Source: CAZRHR01 sp964599915
GTDB taxonomy: Bacteria; Bacteroidota; Bacteroidia; CAIKAF01
Reading direction: 5' to 3'
NCBI GenBank assembly: GCA_964599915.1
Contig: CAZRHR010000007.1
Coordinates: forward strand, 1-59,744
Length of the DNA stretch: 59,744 bases
The position numbers and the translations under genes were made by a program. Below the pieces are notes generated by a model. It did no database searches, was not told the origin of the DNA, and was given only the letters and a program-made list of their open reading frames with translations. Shown here in pieces: positions 50,501-59,365 of the stretch (position 1 is the first letter of the stretch; every line of letters starts with the position of its first letter).

Positions 50501-51009
50501 ACTTTTTGTTTATAGATAGGAACAGTGGAACATGGCTCACCAAACATGAGGCTTTTGACCACAGGTTGAAGTATTTGAACCACCTCAGTGTACGCAGTTT
50601 CGGGTACAAGGTTTCCAGAACATCCTTTAATGACCACGCGCTGCCCGGCAAATGAAGCAGGCAAAATGGATTGGCGCAGTTGTTTCAAAAAGGCCCATTC
50701 GTAGGTTTTTTCCGGTGAACCAAAAAAACAGGAAATGCCTTCAGCATGTAAGGTCGCAGCCAATAGCATCCAGGCCCAACGGGGAATAATGGCGTCTGCA
50801 CTGGAATACAAAGCGACCGTTTTACCCTGAAAATTGGAAAGAGGTAGGGAAGATATGTCGGCGCGAAATTTCTTTTCCATCAGGACCAGTCCCTCCACCA
50901 AAAAGGGTGCAATGTCCAAGCCAATGACTTCCGGACATGGAATATCTTTTTCCAAATCCAAAGTGATTAGGCCTGAGGCAGCTACCCGGTTGACGATTGA
51001 CTCCTCCAT
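50497..51009 (-). CDS. DUF2480 protein
   Basis: The 170-aa cytosolic protein matches DUF2480 throughout: IVNRVAASGLITLDLE, FLVEGLVLMEKKFRADI, GKTVALYSSADAIIPRWAWMLL, GQRVVIKGCSGNLVPETAYTEV and a final VKSLMFGEPCSTVPIYK. The Cys in KGCS and GEPCS are conserved in the family as I recall and may bind metal. No function is known. The gene begins 5 nt after yqeY and is coupled to the small secreted protein downstream. Confidence 0.88.
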   Translation of the reverse strand: MEESIVNRVAASGLITLDLEKDIPCPEVIGLDIAPFLVEGLVLMEKKFRADISSLPLSNFQGKTVALYSSADAIIPRWAWMLLAATLHAEGISCFFGSPEKTYEWAFLKQLRQSILPASFAGQRVVIKGCSGNLVPETAYTEVVQILQPVVKSLMFGEPCSTVPIYKQKV

Positions 51010-51014
51010 GATTT

Positions 51015-51467
51015 TTAGGGGTTTAACAGCAGCCGAAGACGTTGCGAGATTCTGCCATTATCGGCTTTTCCTGCGAGCGCTTTGGAAGCCATGCCCATGA
51101 CTTTGCCAAGGCCTGAAGGATCTGTAACACCGGACTGGGCCAAAATGGCTTTAAGTGCAGTGTCTAATTCATCATCAGACAATTGCGCCGGCAAGTATTT
51201 TTCAATGACTTTGAGCTGCACTTCCTCCTCACGGGCGAGGTCTTCTCGTCCTTCTTTGATATACAATTCGAAGGATTCTTTGCGCTGTTTGGCTAGTTTT
51301 TGTAGAATGGCCAATTCTACCTCAGGTGCCAAAGCTGTGGTGCCCGCTTTTTCTGTTTTGGCTAATAGAATCGCAGATTTGATAGCCCTTAAAGCATTTA
51401 GGGTATCAGCAGCCTTGGCCAACATGGCGGTTTTGATGTCGGCGTTTATTTGTTCTTCTAAGTTCAT
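51015..51467 (-). CDS. GatB/YqeY domain protein
   Basis: The 150-aa protein is the stand-alone form of the GatB/YqeY tail domain: MNLEEQINADIKTAML, DTLNALRAIKSAILLAKTEK, LAKQRKESFELYIKEGREDLA, YLPAQLSDDELDTALKAIL and DPSGLGKVMGMASKALAGKADNGRI. The domain in GatB contacts tRNA; stand-alone copies have no settled role. The ATG at 51467 fits the family; 11 extra codons upstream are rejected. It leads the run yqeY-DUF2480-secreted protein, with a -7 box 30 nt upstream. Confidence 0.9.
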   Translation of the reverse strand: MNLEEQINADIKTAMLAKAADTLNALRAIKSAILLAKTEKAGTTALAPEVELAILQKLAKQRKESFELYIKEGREDLAREEEVQLKVIEKYLPAQLSDDELDTALKAILAQSGVTDPSGLGKVMGMASKALAGKADNGRISQRLRLLLNP

Positions 51468-51497
51468 AGATGGGGATATTAATCTCATTTTCCAGAA

Positions 51498-51505
51498 CAA
51501 AGATA
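51498..51505 (-). promoter_or_regulatory. -7 box of the yqeY unit
   Basis: TATCTTTG on the minus strand matches TAnnTTTG, 30 nt before the ATG at 51467. Confidence 0.5.
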
Positions 51506-51537
51506 CAAAGTCAAGGCATTGGCCTTTGAAAAGAAAG

Positions 51538-52344
51538 TTAAACCAAAGCTTGGATTAATGCAGCCATTTGGTTTCCAGCCCTTCCGGCGGCGGCCAAAAC
51601 ATCTTTTAGCTCTGTTCTTTTAATTTTTCCCGGCACACCAAGGTCGGTAATGGCGGAAAGTCCAATACATTGGAGGCCCATGTGCACAGCGGCGATGACT
51701 TCCGGAACGGTGCTCATGCCTACCGCATCAGCGCCAATGGTTCGGATGTAACGATATTCTGCGGGCGTTTCAAGGCTTGGTCCAGACACCACGGCATACA
51801 CCCCTTCATGCAGTCGGATACCTAATGCAAGGGCTTTTTTTCTTGCAAGTTGACATAATTCAGGGGCGTATGGCTCCATCATATCGGGAAATCTGGGGCC
51901 ATATTTTTCATCATTTGGTCCCATTAATGGACTTATTCCCAGTAGATTAATGTGGTCTGTGATGAGCATGATTTCTCCCGTTTCCATGGCTGGAGCTAAA
52001 CCACCTGCGGCATTGGTGACCAAAAGGGTTTGGATGCCAAGCAAGCCCATGGTGCGCACGGGAAAAACGACTTCTTGCAGCGTGTAGCCTTCATAATAGT
52101 GAATACGCCCTTGCATCACTACCACGGGGGTTTGATTTAAATATCCTAAGAGGAGTTGTCCTGAATGACTTTGTACGGTAGAAGTGGGAAATCCGGGAAT
52201 ATCTGCATAAGGAATGGTCCAGCGAATGTCCATGGCCTCAGTAACCGCACCCAGTCCCGTGCCTAAGATGATGCCTTTTTCCGGTTTAAAATGCTGGGTA
52301 CGTTGTTGGATATAATGTGCTGCTGTTTCAATTTTTTCCCACAT
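51538..52344 (-). CDS. punA: Trimeric purine-nucleoside phosphorylase
   Basis: The 268-aa enzyme cleaves inosine and guanosine with phosphate. Motifs are GIILGTGLGAVTEA (phosphate loop), VQSHSGQLLLG, VVVMQGRIHYYEGY, LLVTNAAGGLAPAM (purine pocket), MLITDHINLLGISPLMGPND, YAVVSGPSLETPAEYRYI and GADAVGMSTVPEVIAA. This is the trimeric (PNP/MTAP) type, distinct from hexameric DeoD. It starts inside the end of lpxK (17-nt overlap) and is co-transcribed with it. Confidence 0.93.
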   Translation of the reverse strand: MWEKIETAAHYIQQRTQHFKPEKGIILGTGLGAVTEAMDIRWTIPYADIPGFPTSTVQSHSGQLLLGYLNQTPVVVMQGRIHYYEGYTLQEVVFPVRTMGLLGIQTLLVTNAAGGLAPAMETGEIMLITDHINLLGISPLMGPNDEKYGPRFPDMMEPYAPELCQLARKKALALGIRLHEGVYAVVSGPSLETPAEYRYIRTIGADAVGMSTVPEVIAAVHMGLQCIGLSAITDLGVPGKIKRTELKDVLAAAGRAGNQMAALIQALV

Positions 52345-53293
52345 ATGCTTGAATGATGTCTAGAAGTTGGTAAAAGTGATTTTCAAAAAAATCATGTTCA
52401 ACGGTAACCGTTTGGGCAAAGGTAATACCTGCGGCCTGTAGTCTGGGCTGATCTTTGGCTGTGGTAAGCAAAGGAATGCCTTGATCCATGTAATGTTTGA
52501 TGGAAGATAGGTCGTTTTTTTGGAAGCTATGGTGGTCAGGAAAGTTCAAGTGAATGAGCTCTATGCCCAGATTTCGGAGGAAATGAACCAATGGTTTTGG
52601 CCGGGCAATGCCTGTAATGAGCACCGCCTTTTTGGCTGTAAAGTGTAAAGGCAGTGTGTGGCGGTACCTTGCGGTAAAAAGGGGAATAGGGTTAGGTAGT
52701 TGTAGTTTGGCTCGAAAAGGTTCAGGGTCAAGGCTTTCTTTTTCAGGAATTTTAGTGATGATCACGGCTTGTGCCCGTTTTAAGGCGGAAATGGGTTCTC
52801 TAAATGGTCCGAAAGGGAGCAGCCGTCTTTTGCCCTGAAATTCATCCCATGCCATGAGGACAATAGACATGGCGGGGATGTGATACAGGTGTTGAAATCC
52901 ATCATCCAGCCAAACAAAGTCCGGCGCAGGGTTAAGTTGGGCCAGTTGCTGAAGTCCTTGCCGCCGGTTGGCCGCACATAAAACCTGCAATTGGGGAAAA
53001 GTTTGTTTGAAACAAAGGGGTTCGTCTCCGGCTTTTTCCGCCCCATCTTCTACTTGTACCCAATGGTCCTTTTGGCTGTTTTTTCTTCCATAGCCCCTGG
53101 TAAGTAAAGCAGGGTAAAAGCCTTGTTCCAAAAAATGGGGCGTGAGTTGGAGTAGGAGGGATGATTTCCCTGTACCTCCGGTAGAAAGATTACCCATGAC
53201 AACGGATGGAATGGAGCTGGTACTGGCCTGCTTTTTCATCCAGTATTGGTGGAGTTTCAATCCAATGTAATATGGCCATTCACCCGGGTGCAT
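52328..53293 (-). CDS. lpxK: Tetraacyldisaccharide 4'-kinase
   Basis: The 321-aa inner-membrane-associated kinase phosphorylates the lipid A precursor at the 4' position. The P-loop is GNLSTGGTGKSSLLLQL; LLTRGYGRK, GDEPLCFKQTFP, DFVWLDDGFQHLYH and LLPFGPFREPISALKRA are LpxK signatures, and the later ITGIARPKPLVHFLRNLG and FPDHHSF follow in order. The usual N-terminal membrane helix is short here (YYIGLKLHQYW). The family is consistent with an outer membrane made with lipid A, as is rfaE1. A -7-like box ends 4 nt before the ATG. Confidence 0.93.
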   Translation of the reverse strand: MHPGEWPYYIGLKLHQYWMKKQASTSSIPSVVMGNLSTGGTGKSSLLLQLTPHFLEQGFYPALLTRGYGRKNSQKDHWVQVEDGAEKAGDEPLCFKQTFPQLQVLCAANRRQGLQQLAQLNPAPDFVWLDDGFQHLYHIPAMSIVLMAWDEFQGKRRLLPFGPFREPISALKRAQAVIITKIPEKESLDPEPFRAKLQLPNPIPLFTARYRHTLPLHFTAKKAVLITGIARPKPLVHFLRNLGIELIHLNFPDHHSFQKNDLSSIKHYMDQGIPLLTTAKDQPRLQAAGITFAQTVTVEHDFFENHFYQLLDIIQAYVGKN

Positions 53294-53297
53294 GGGC

Positions 53298-53305
53298 TAA
53301 AGATA
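53298..53305 (-). promoter_or_regulatory. -7-like box of lpxK
   Basis: TATCTTTA on the minus strand is one base from TAnnTTTG and ends 4 nt before the ATG at 53293. Confidence 0.4.
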
Positions 53306-53321
53306 CGATGTGAAAATAAAA

Positions 53322-53346
53322 AAGGGCCGTGGTGTGCACGGCCCTT
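53322..53346 (-). terminator. Terminator of the giant T9SS cargo gene
   Basis: AAGGGCCGT and ACGGCCCTT pair perfectly around a 7-nt loop. On the minus strand a T run follows. It lies 26 bp past the stop of the gene at 53372 and upstream of lpxK. Confidence 0.85.
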
Positions 53347-53371
53347 GAAAAAGTAGTTTGAAAGACAAGGA

Positions 53372-56300
53372 TTATTTCACATGAATCATGTGGAAAACTT
53401 GTGTGTTTGAACCGGTTTGTAATTCGAGCAGATAGGTTCCTGCACTCAATCCAAGGGTTTCTGTATTCAACGTCAGGGTTTGTTGACCTGCAGCAAGCAT
53501 ACCTTGTGGGAAGCTTGCTACGGTTTTCCCGGTGATGTCCATTAGCTTCAGTTCAGTATTCGCCGATTCATTTAAATCGATGGTCACTTGAACATAAGCG
53601 GTGAATGGGTTAGGATACACTTGGATTTGACCCTGACTGATGGCGTTTGTTCCGGCAGAAGAGGTAACCACCAACGAATCGCACGACATGGTTTCACAAC
53701 CATTTCTGGAAACGGTGAGGCACACATAGTAGGTTCCGGGGTTAGCATAGCTGTAGTTCGGGCTCATTTGGGTGCTGGTGGCACCATCTCCAAAGCTCCA
53801 AACATAGCTGGCACTGGCCGAAAGGTTAGCGGGTGTAAACTGGTAGAATCCGCTTCCCTGATGGTTGGCAACAAATTGCGCGTTCGGTGCTGGAAGCACG
53901 GTTACCAGCGCTGAAGTAGCATCCAAGCAGCCATTTCCATTGGTTACGGTTAACGTAACGGGGAAAGTTCCGGCGGTTGCATAGCTATGGGTTGGGCTGG
54001 CTGAAGCACTTGCGTTGCCATCGCCAAAGTTCCAGTTCCATTGTGCTACATCCGCAGAAGATAGGTCTACAAATTGCAAACTGCTCGCTTGACAACCCTC
54101 TTCATGGATAAATTGGGCAGTTGGATTGTTATACACTTCTACTGTACCCGTCTGGCTAGTTGCGCAACCATGGTTGGTGATGGCGGTATAATTGAAATGA
54201 TAAATTCCCGGCGTGCCAAATACGTACGCAGCGGTAGCACCATTTCCGGTAGCACCATTTCCAAACTGCCATTGGTGCTGAACTACAGATGCATTGTTCA
54301 CGGCGGCTACTGAAGCGGCACCATTGAATTGCACAGGGTTGTTCAAACACACATCTGAAGCAGAGGCTGCATTAACCACAGGATTTGGATTGACCATAAC
54401 CGAAGTGGTTAAGGTATCTGAACAACCGAGGTTGGACACCACTACAAGTTGTGCAGTATAGTTACCTGCATTTGCATACATGTGTTGTGTATTGGCACCA
54501 TTTCCTGTATTTCCGTCTCCAAAAGTCCACTGGTATCCGGTTAAGTTTCCGGAGCTTAGGGTGGCGTTTTGAGAGAATTGCGAAGAGTTTCCTTCACAAA
54601 CTGTGTTTGCCGTTAGGCTAACGATGGCGGGTTTCGGATACACGGTGATATTGGTTGCCGCTGAAGGTGATTGACAGCTTCCTTGGCTCAGGTTGGCCAC
54701 GGTGTATTGTCCTGGAAGGTTGGCCACCAAAGTTGGGGTGGTTGCATTGGGTATAGCGGTTCCATTTAAGAACCACTGGTAGCCGCTTGCTGGTGATGCA
54801 GACAAGGATACTTGCTGTCCTTCACAGAAAATCAATGCGCCACCCGCTTGAATTTGCGGTTGAGCTTCTACAAGAATTTGTGTAGAATCCATATGCGGAC
54901 ATGGCGTTCCGGTTAAAGTGTAATACACCATAGCCGTTCCTGCACCAGCAACGTTAGGACTAAAAGTTCCAGCGTTCATGTTGGTGATTCCGTTTCCGGA
55001 CCACATACCCGTTCCACCGGTAGCCACCAGAGTTACTGGACCACCATTGTCACATAATGCATTCGTTATGGGCTGAATCACAGCCAACGGAGCAGGTGTA
55101 ATGGTAAGGGTAATTTGAGTGGTATCGGCACATCCATTTTGAGAGACAGCATAGGCAATTTGTGAGCTGCTACCTGCCTGCGAGGGATCGAAAGTACCTA
55201 CGGTAATTGAGGTAATTCCATTTCCTGACCAAACACCGCCTGGGGTAGCGGCATTGAGGTTAAAAGCAGGTGCGTTGGCACAAATGTTTCCAACGGGACC
55301 TAGGATGCTGGCATCCGGTGTAGCCTGAACACTGACTATAACACTGTCATTGCCAAAGCAACCATTGTTATCTGTGACCTCATGATAAATGGTATAAGTG
55401 CCTGGCATTAGCTGGGAGGGGTCAAATAATCCTGTAACCACATCGACGGCCGGTCCATTCCAACTTCCATTTACATTTGAAGCAGTCAATTGGACAGGTG
55501 CGTTGTATAAACAGAATGAGCTGTTATTCAATGGCGTAATGGAAGTAGAAGGCCCGGAGAATACATCCAACATCAGGGTGTCTGCATTGGTACAACCATT
55601 GGAAGTAGAAGCAGTAAACACGATTTGGTTGGGTCCGAGGTTGGCCAAAGATGGATTAAAGGTTCCATTTTGGGCACTGGTAATGCCGGTTCCTGCCCAA
55701 GTACCTGTGGGATATCCTCCTACAAGGTTAAGTGGTGCATAGGAAGCACATAGAATACCAGGGTTTTGAATGTTTGCCGTTGGTGTAGGTGTGACATCCA
55801 GTTGAACGGTATCGAACCTGGAAGTACAGCCATTGTTATCTACATAATTCAGGAAAATCATGGTGGTGTCTGTGATGGAAGGGCTATAGGTGAGCCCGGT
55901 GTCCAACAGGTTGCCACCTGGAGCGTCGTACCATTGATAGGTTCCGGAACCGCCTGTAGCTGTTAATGCAGCAATTTGTGGCGCACATCCGGTAGCAGAG
56001 CCACTGATGACAGGAGCCTGAACAGAATCTATGTGAATGGTAACGGGTGCCCTTTGAGACACACAAGATTTGGAATAGGAGATGGTAATAAATCCAGCTC
56101 CGCGGTTAAATCCTTGGGTATGGTTTACGTTGGTCACGTTAGGTGCCGTGTAAGAGCTTCCGCCACCGCCAGCAGCGGCATATCCGCCGCCGCCACCGTA
56201 CCAGCCACCGCCGCCGCCGCCACTCTGGGAGCTTCCCCAAGCCTGTGCGCCGTTACCGAAGCTGGCAGAACCACCGTAGTTGGTACCATTGGTACCCCCA

Positions 56301-59300
56301 CTGCTTTGTCCTCCGCCTTGTCCGCTGTAGCTGGAGTTATTTCCGCTACAATACCAGCCAAAGTTTCCTGCGAGGCCACCACCATCACCACCACGGTTTC
56401 GGTTGGTGCCACCAGAGCAGTCGTAGCCTGCGCCACCACCGCCACCAGCCACCATAACACGGGCGCTAAATGATGCACCAAACATTCGGATGTCAGAGGC
56501 GCCGCCTCCTCCACCAGCTGAGTTTGCGCTACTGCTGAGATAACCTCTTCCGCCACCATTGAATCCACCATTCACCCAACCGGTTAGTCCGTTGCCTGTA
56601 ACACCTTCTCCACCTACATAAATGTATAGTGGTTGTCCAGGTGTTACGGGAATGGTTCCTGTCACTCTGCCGCCTAAGCCGCCTCGGCTGCCGGTTGCAT
56701 TTCCACCGGATGCTCCGGCCATGTTTACTTGAATAGAAGTAACACCGGCCGGAACCGTCCATACTTGCATTCCGCCTGTAAATTGGAAGGTTGTATCAGG
56801 AGAGGTTTGGGTAATAACATCTTCCACATAGTAAGTTTGTGGAGCGAAAGTAGGCGTAACATTCAATGAGTTACCCACGGCCAGTGGAGATCCGCCGGCA
56901 GGGCTGGTATACCAGCTGAGCGTTCCAGAGCCAGAGGCCTGAAGTAAAGCCGATGCAGTGCCACAAGCCACGGTGTCATCGATGGTAAGTGGGGCCGCTA
57001 AAGGTTGTGAGGTAGTGGTAACTACCACGGGAACCCTTTGCGTTTCGCAATATCCATCGGCAGGGATGCGAATGATAATGCGTCCATTACCCACTTGTAC
57101 CCCTTGGTTATGTTGAACATTAGAGGTGAGGCTTGAATTGGCGAAAGAACTTCCGCCACCGCCGCCGCCATAGCCTGAGCCAGAGCCACCATAATATCCT
57201 CCTCCTCCTCCGCCGGAAGAAGAACTTCCCCAGGCTTGACCGCCGTTTCCAAGCGAACCGCAGTTGCCGTAGGATTGTCCGCAACCGCCGCTGCTTTGTG
57301 TTCCACCTCTTCCGGAATATGAATCCGTGAGGCTGTTGCAATAGGTACCGTTTTCTCCAACAAGTCCGCCGCCATTGCCGCCTTTTTGTGGGTTGTTTCC
57401 GCTACAATTGTAGCCAGCACCACCGCCACCACCGGCAACTACTACTCGGTTGCTAAGTGAGGTTCCGCCTATACGGATGTCGGATGCCCCGCCACCGCCG
57501 CCAGCAGAACTAGAGGAAGTATTGTTGTATCCATCTGCACCACCGTTCCATCCGCCTGTAACCCAGCCAGTATTTCCTAAACTGGTTTGGCCTTCTCCAC
57601 CTACATAAAGGTTGAGGGTTTGTCCTGGCGTTACGTTGATTCTTGCGCGTGTACGACCACCCAATCCGGCGGAAGAATTTCTAGATTCCCCACCAGAGGC
57701 GCCATACACGTCCACTTCGATAGAAGTGACACCTGCGGGTACGGTCCATGGCGTGGCACTTCCAGTGTAATTAAAAGTAAATACAGATCCCGGTGCTGTG
57801 GTGGCATTGATGCCAGCCACATAATAGGTTTGTGTTCCGGGGGTTAGATTTGCTGGTGAAAAAGTGCTGCCCGTTCCCAGTAGATTTCCACCGGTAGCTG
57901 AGCCGTACCAAGCGTAATTTCCAGTGGAACCACTGGCCGTTAAGGCTGCAATTCCTCCACAATAGGCTGTTACAGGACTTGTAACCACTGGACTTGCGCC
58001 GATGCTGTTCACTGTTACATTGGCTGGAACCCTTGCACTAGCGCAATATTGGGTGGAATACGTGATGGTCACATAACCATGCCCTGTTTGATAACCCGCA
58101 GTATGTGTTACATTGGTAGCAGAAGCATGGGTAAAAGAACTTCCTCCGCCACCGCCGGCATAAGCGCCGCCGCCACCGCCATAGTATCCGCCGCCGCCGC
58201 CGCCGTTTCCGTTGCTGCCGCCGTAGCCTTGTGCACCATTGAGAAGTGAACCGCTACCACCAGTGTAGCAATTATTGGAAGCACCACCATTTGATTGGGT
58301 TCCTCCTTGTCCGGAATAACATGCGCTGTTTGAGTTACAATACCAACCGGCGCCTGCGGTTAATCCACCGCCTTCTCCACCTCTTTCATTATTGGTTCCA
58401 CCGCAGTTATATCCTGCGCCACCGCCACCACCGGCTACCAGCTGACGGTTTCCGGTTGAGGTACTATTTACACGAATATCGGAGCTTCCTCCACCCCCAC
58501 CTGCACCGCAGGATGAGCAAGAAGAATAACCCTGAGCGCCGCCATTGTACCCACCATTGGCCCAGCCGGAAGTGGTGGTTTGACCTTGACCGCCTACATA
58601 GATGTAGAGGGTTTGGCCTGGTGTTACAGGCAATGTAGCCTGCACTCTACCTCCAAGTCCACCCGCACTTTGGTTGGAATTTCCTCCGCTACCGCCTGCC
58701 ATGTCTACTTGAATAGAGGTGACCCCCGCCGGTACAACCCACGTGTAGTTTCCAGACCCAGTGTGAACATAGGTTTGGCTAACTATGGGAGCAGTCGCTG
58801 TGGCCGCTTCTACATAATAGGTGGCACCACTACCATACATAGGTGGCGTGGTAAATGAGCTACCGGTAAACACCGGCATTCCACCTGTTGGTTGCGTAAA
58901 CCAATTAATCATGGGCGCACTACTGGTCGCACTCATGGTAAGCGTACCTCCACAATTGAGGGAACCGGCACCTGAAACAGACGGGCTGCTCAAGGGCGAA
59001 GGTTGTGTTAAAATGGCAGTACGCGGACTAATACATGTAGGAGACGATAAATTGTCTACCGCTTCTACATAAAAAGTTTGATTTGAATTTTGGTAAATGC
59101 TCCCTGGATTAAAAGAGGAACCTGTAGATAAAGGAGAGCCTCCGGTAGGAACATTGTACCAACGGTAAATACCCGTGGAGCCGCTGGCCGTAATGGTTGG
59201 CGACGTGCCGCATGTGAAAGCGCTGACTGATACGCTTGGAGTAGGACATTGGGCTATTCCGCTGTGAAGCGAAAAAAGCGACAACATGCCAATAACCCCG

Positions 59301-59365
59301 GATACCAGCCCGCTTTTGCGTTCACCATTGTGCTGGAACCCACGTAATCCTTTGAAAGGGACCAT
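53372..59365 (-). CDS. Giant secreted protein: Ig-like, three glycine-rich modules, PKD repeats and T9SS tail
   Basis: The 1997-aa product has a signal peptide (1-39). Residues about 40-200 are two Ig-like domains (IYRWYNVPTGGSPLSTGSSF pattern). Three modules follow, each an Ig-like unit plus a glycine-rich domain opening YTWVVPAGVTSIQVDMAGGSG-like and closing GHGYVTITYS or similar (glycine-rich parts roughly 200-440, 535-775, 860-1105). Then come another Ig-like unit, several 75-80-residue repeats with TGTWAGTGITSAQNGTFNPS-type cores (about 1200-1560), one more Ig-like unit, four PKD domains (YQWTFGDG, HQWQFGNG, WNWNFGDG, YVWSFGDG) and a type A T9SS tail (1912-1997, IQVYPNPFTAYVQVTI ... FHMIHVK). 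The design is that of a surface adhesin or matrix protein. Partner genes are not apparent. Confidence 0.88.
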   Translation of the reverse strand: MVPFKGLRGFQHNGERKSGLVSGVIGMLSLFSLHSGIAQCPTPSVSVSAFTCGTSPTITASGSTGIYRWYNVPTGGSPLSTGSSFNPGSIYQNSNQTFYVEAVDNLSSPTCISPRTAILTQPSPLSSPSVSGAGSLNCGGTLTMSATSSAPMINWFTQPTGGMPVFTGSSFTTPPMYGSGATYYVEAATATAPIVSQTYVHTGSGNYTWVVPAGVTSIQVDMAGGSGGNSNQSAGGLGGRVQATLPVTPGQTLYIYVGGQGQTTTSGWANGGYNGGAQGYSSCSSCGAGGGGGSSDIRVNSTSTGNRQLVAGGGGGAGYNCGGTNNERGGEGGGLTAGAGWYCNSNSACYSGQGGTQSNGGASNNCYTGGSGSLLNGAQGYGGSNGNGGGGGGYYGGGGGAYAGGGGGSSFTHASATNVTHTAGYQTGHGYVTITYSTQYCASARVPANVTVNSIGASPVVTSPVTAYCGGIAALTASGSTGNYAWYGSATGGNLLGTGSTFSPANLTPGTQTYYVAGINATTAPGSVFTFNYTGSATPWTVPAGVTSIEVDVYGASGGESRNSSAGLGGRTRARINVTPGQTLNLYVGGEGQTSLGNTGWVTGGWNGGADGYNNTSSSSAGGGGGASDIRIGGTSLSNRVVVAGGGGGAGYNCSGNNPQKGGNGGGLVGENGTYCNSLTDSYSGRGGTQSSGGCGQSYGNCGSLGNGGQAWGSSSSGGGGGGYYGGSGSGYGGGGGGSSFANSSLTSNVQHNQGVQVGNGRIIIRIPADGYCETQRVPVVVTTTSQPLAAPLTIDDTVACGTASALLQASGSGTLSWYTSPAGGSPLAVGNSLNVTPTFAPQTYYVEDVITQTSPDTTFQFTGGMQVWTVPAGVTSIQVNMAGASGGNATGSRGGLGGRVTGTIPVTPGQPLYIYVGGEGVTGNGLTGWVNGGFNGGGRGYLSSSANSAGGGGGASDIRMFGASFSARVMVAGGGGGAGYDCSGGTNRNRGGDGGGLAGNFGWYCSGNNSSYSGQGGGQSSGGTNGTNYGGSASFGNGAQAWGSSQSGGGGGGWYGGGGGYAAAGGGGSSYTAPNVTNVNHTQGFNRGAGFITISYSKSCVSQRAPVTIHIDSVQAPVISGSATGCAPQIAALTATGGSGTYQWYDAPGGNLLDTGLTYSPSITDTTMIFLNYVDNNGCTSRFDTVQLDVTPTPTANIQNPGILCASYAPLNLVGGYPTGTWAGTGITSAQNGTFNPSLANLGPNQIVFTASTSNGCTNADTLMLDVFSGPSTSITPLNNSSFCLYNAPVQLTASNVNGSWNGPAVDVVTGLFDPSQLMPGTYTIYHEVTDNNGCFGNDSVIVSVQATPDASILGPVGNICANAPAFNLNAATPGGVWSGNGITSITVGTFDPSQAGSSSQIAYAVSQNGCADTTQITLTITPAPLAVIQPITNALCDNGGPVTLVATGGTGMWSGNGITNMNAGTFSPNVAGAGTAMVYYTLTGTPCPHMDSTQILVEAQPQIQAGGALIFCEGQQVSLSASPASGYQWFLNGTAIPNATTPTLVANLPGQYTVANLSQGSCQSPSAATNITVYPKPAIVSLTANTVCEGNSSQFSQNATLSSGNLTGYQWTFGDGNTGNGANTQHMYANAGNYTAQLVVVSNLGCSDTLTTSVMVNPNPVVNAASASDVCLNNPVQFNGAASVAAVNNASVVQHQWQFGNGATGNGATAAYVFGTPGIYHFNYTAITNHGCATSQTGTVEVYNNPTAQFIHEEGCQASSLQFVDLSSADVAQWNWNFGDGNASASASPTHSYATAGTFPVTLTVTNGNGCLDATSALVTVLPAPNAQFVANHQGSGFYQFTPANLSASASYVWSFGDGATSTQMSPNYSYANPGTYYVCLTVSRNGCETMSCDSLVVTSSAGTNAISQGQIQVYPNPFTAYVQVTIDLNESANTELKLMDITGKTVASFPQGMLAAGQQTLTLNTETLGLSAGTYLLELQTGSNTQVFHMIHVK

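Noticed and set aside
54074..59072. Plus-strand open frames opposite the giant protein
   Set aside because: Low-complexity shadows of the poly-Gly modules on the other strand.
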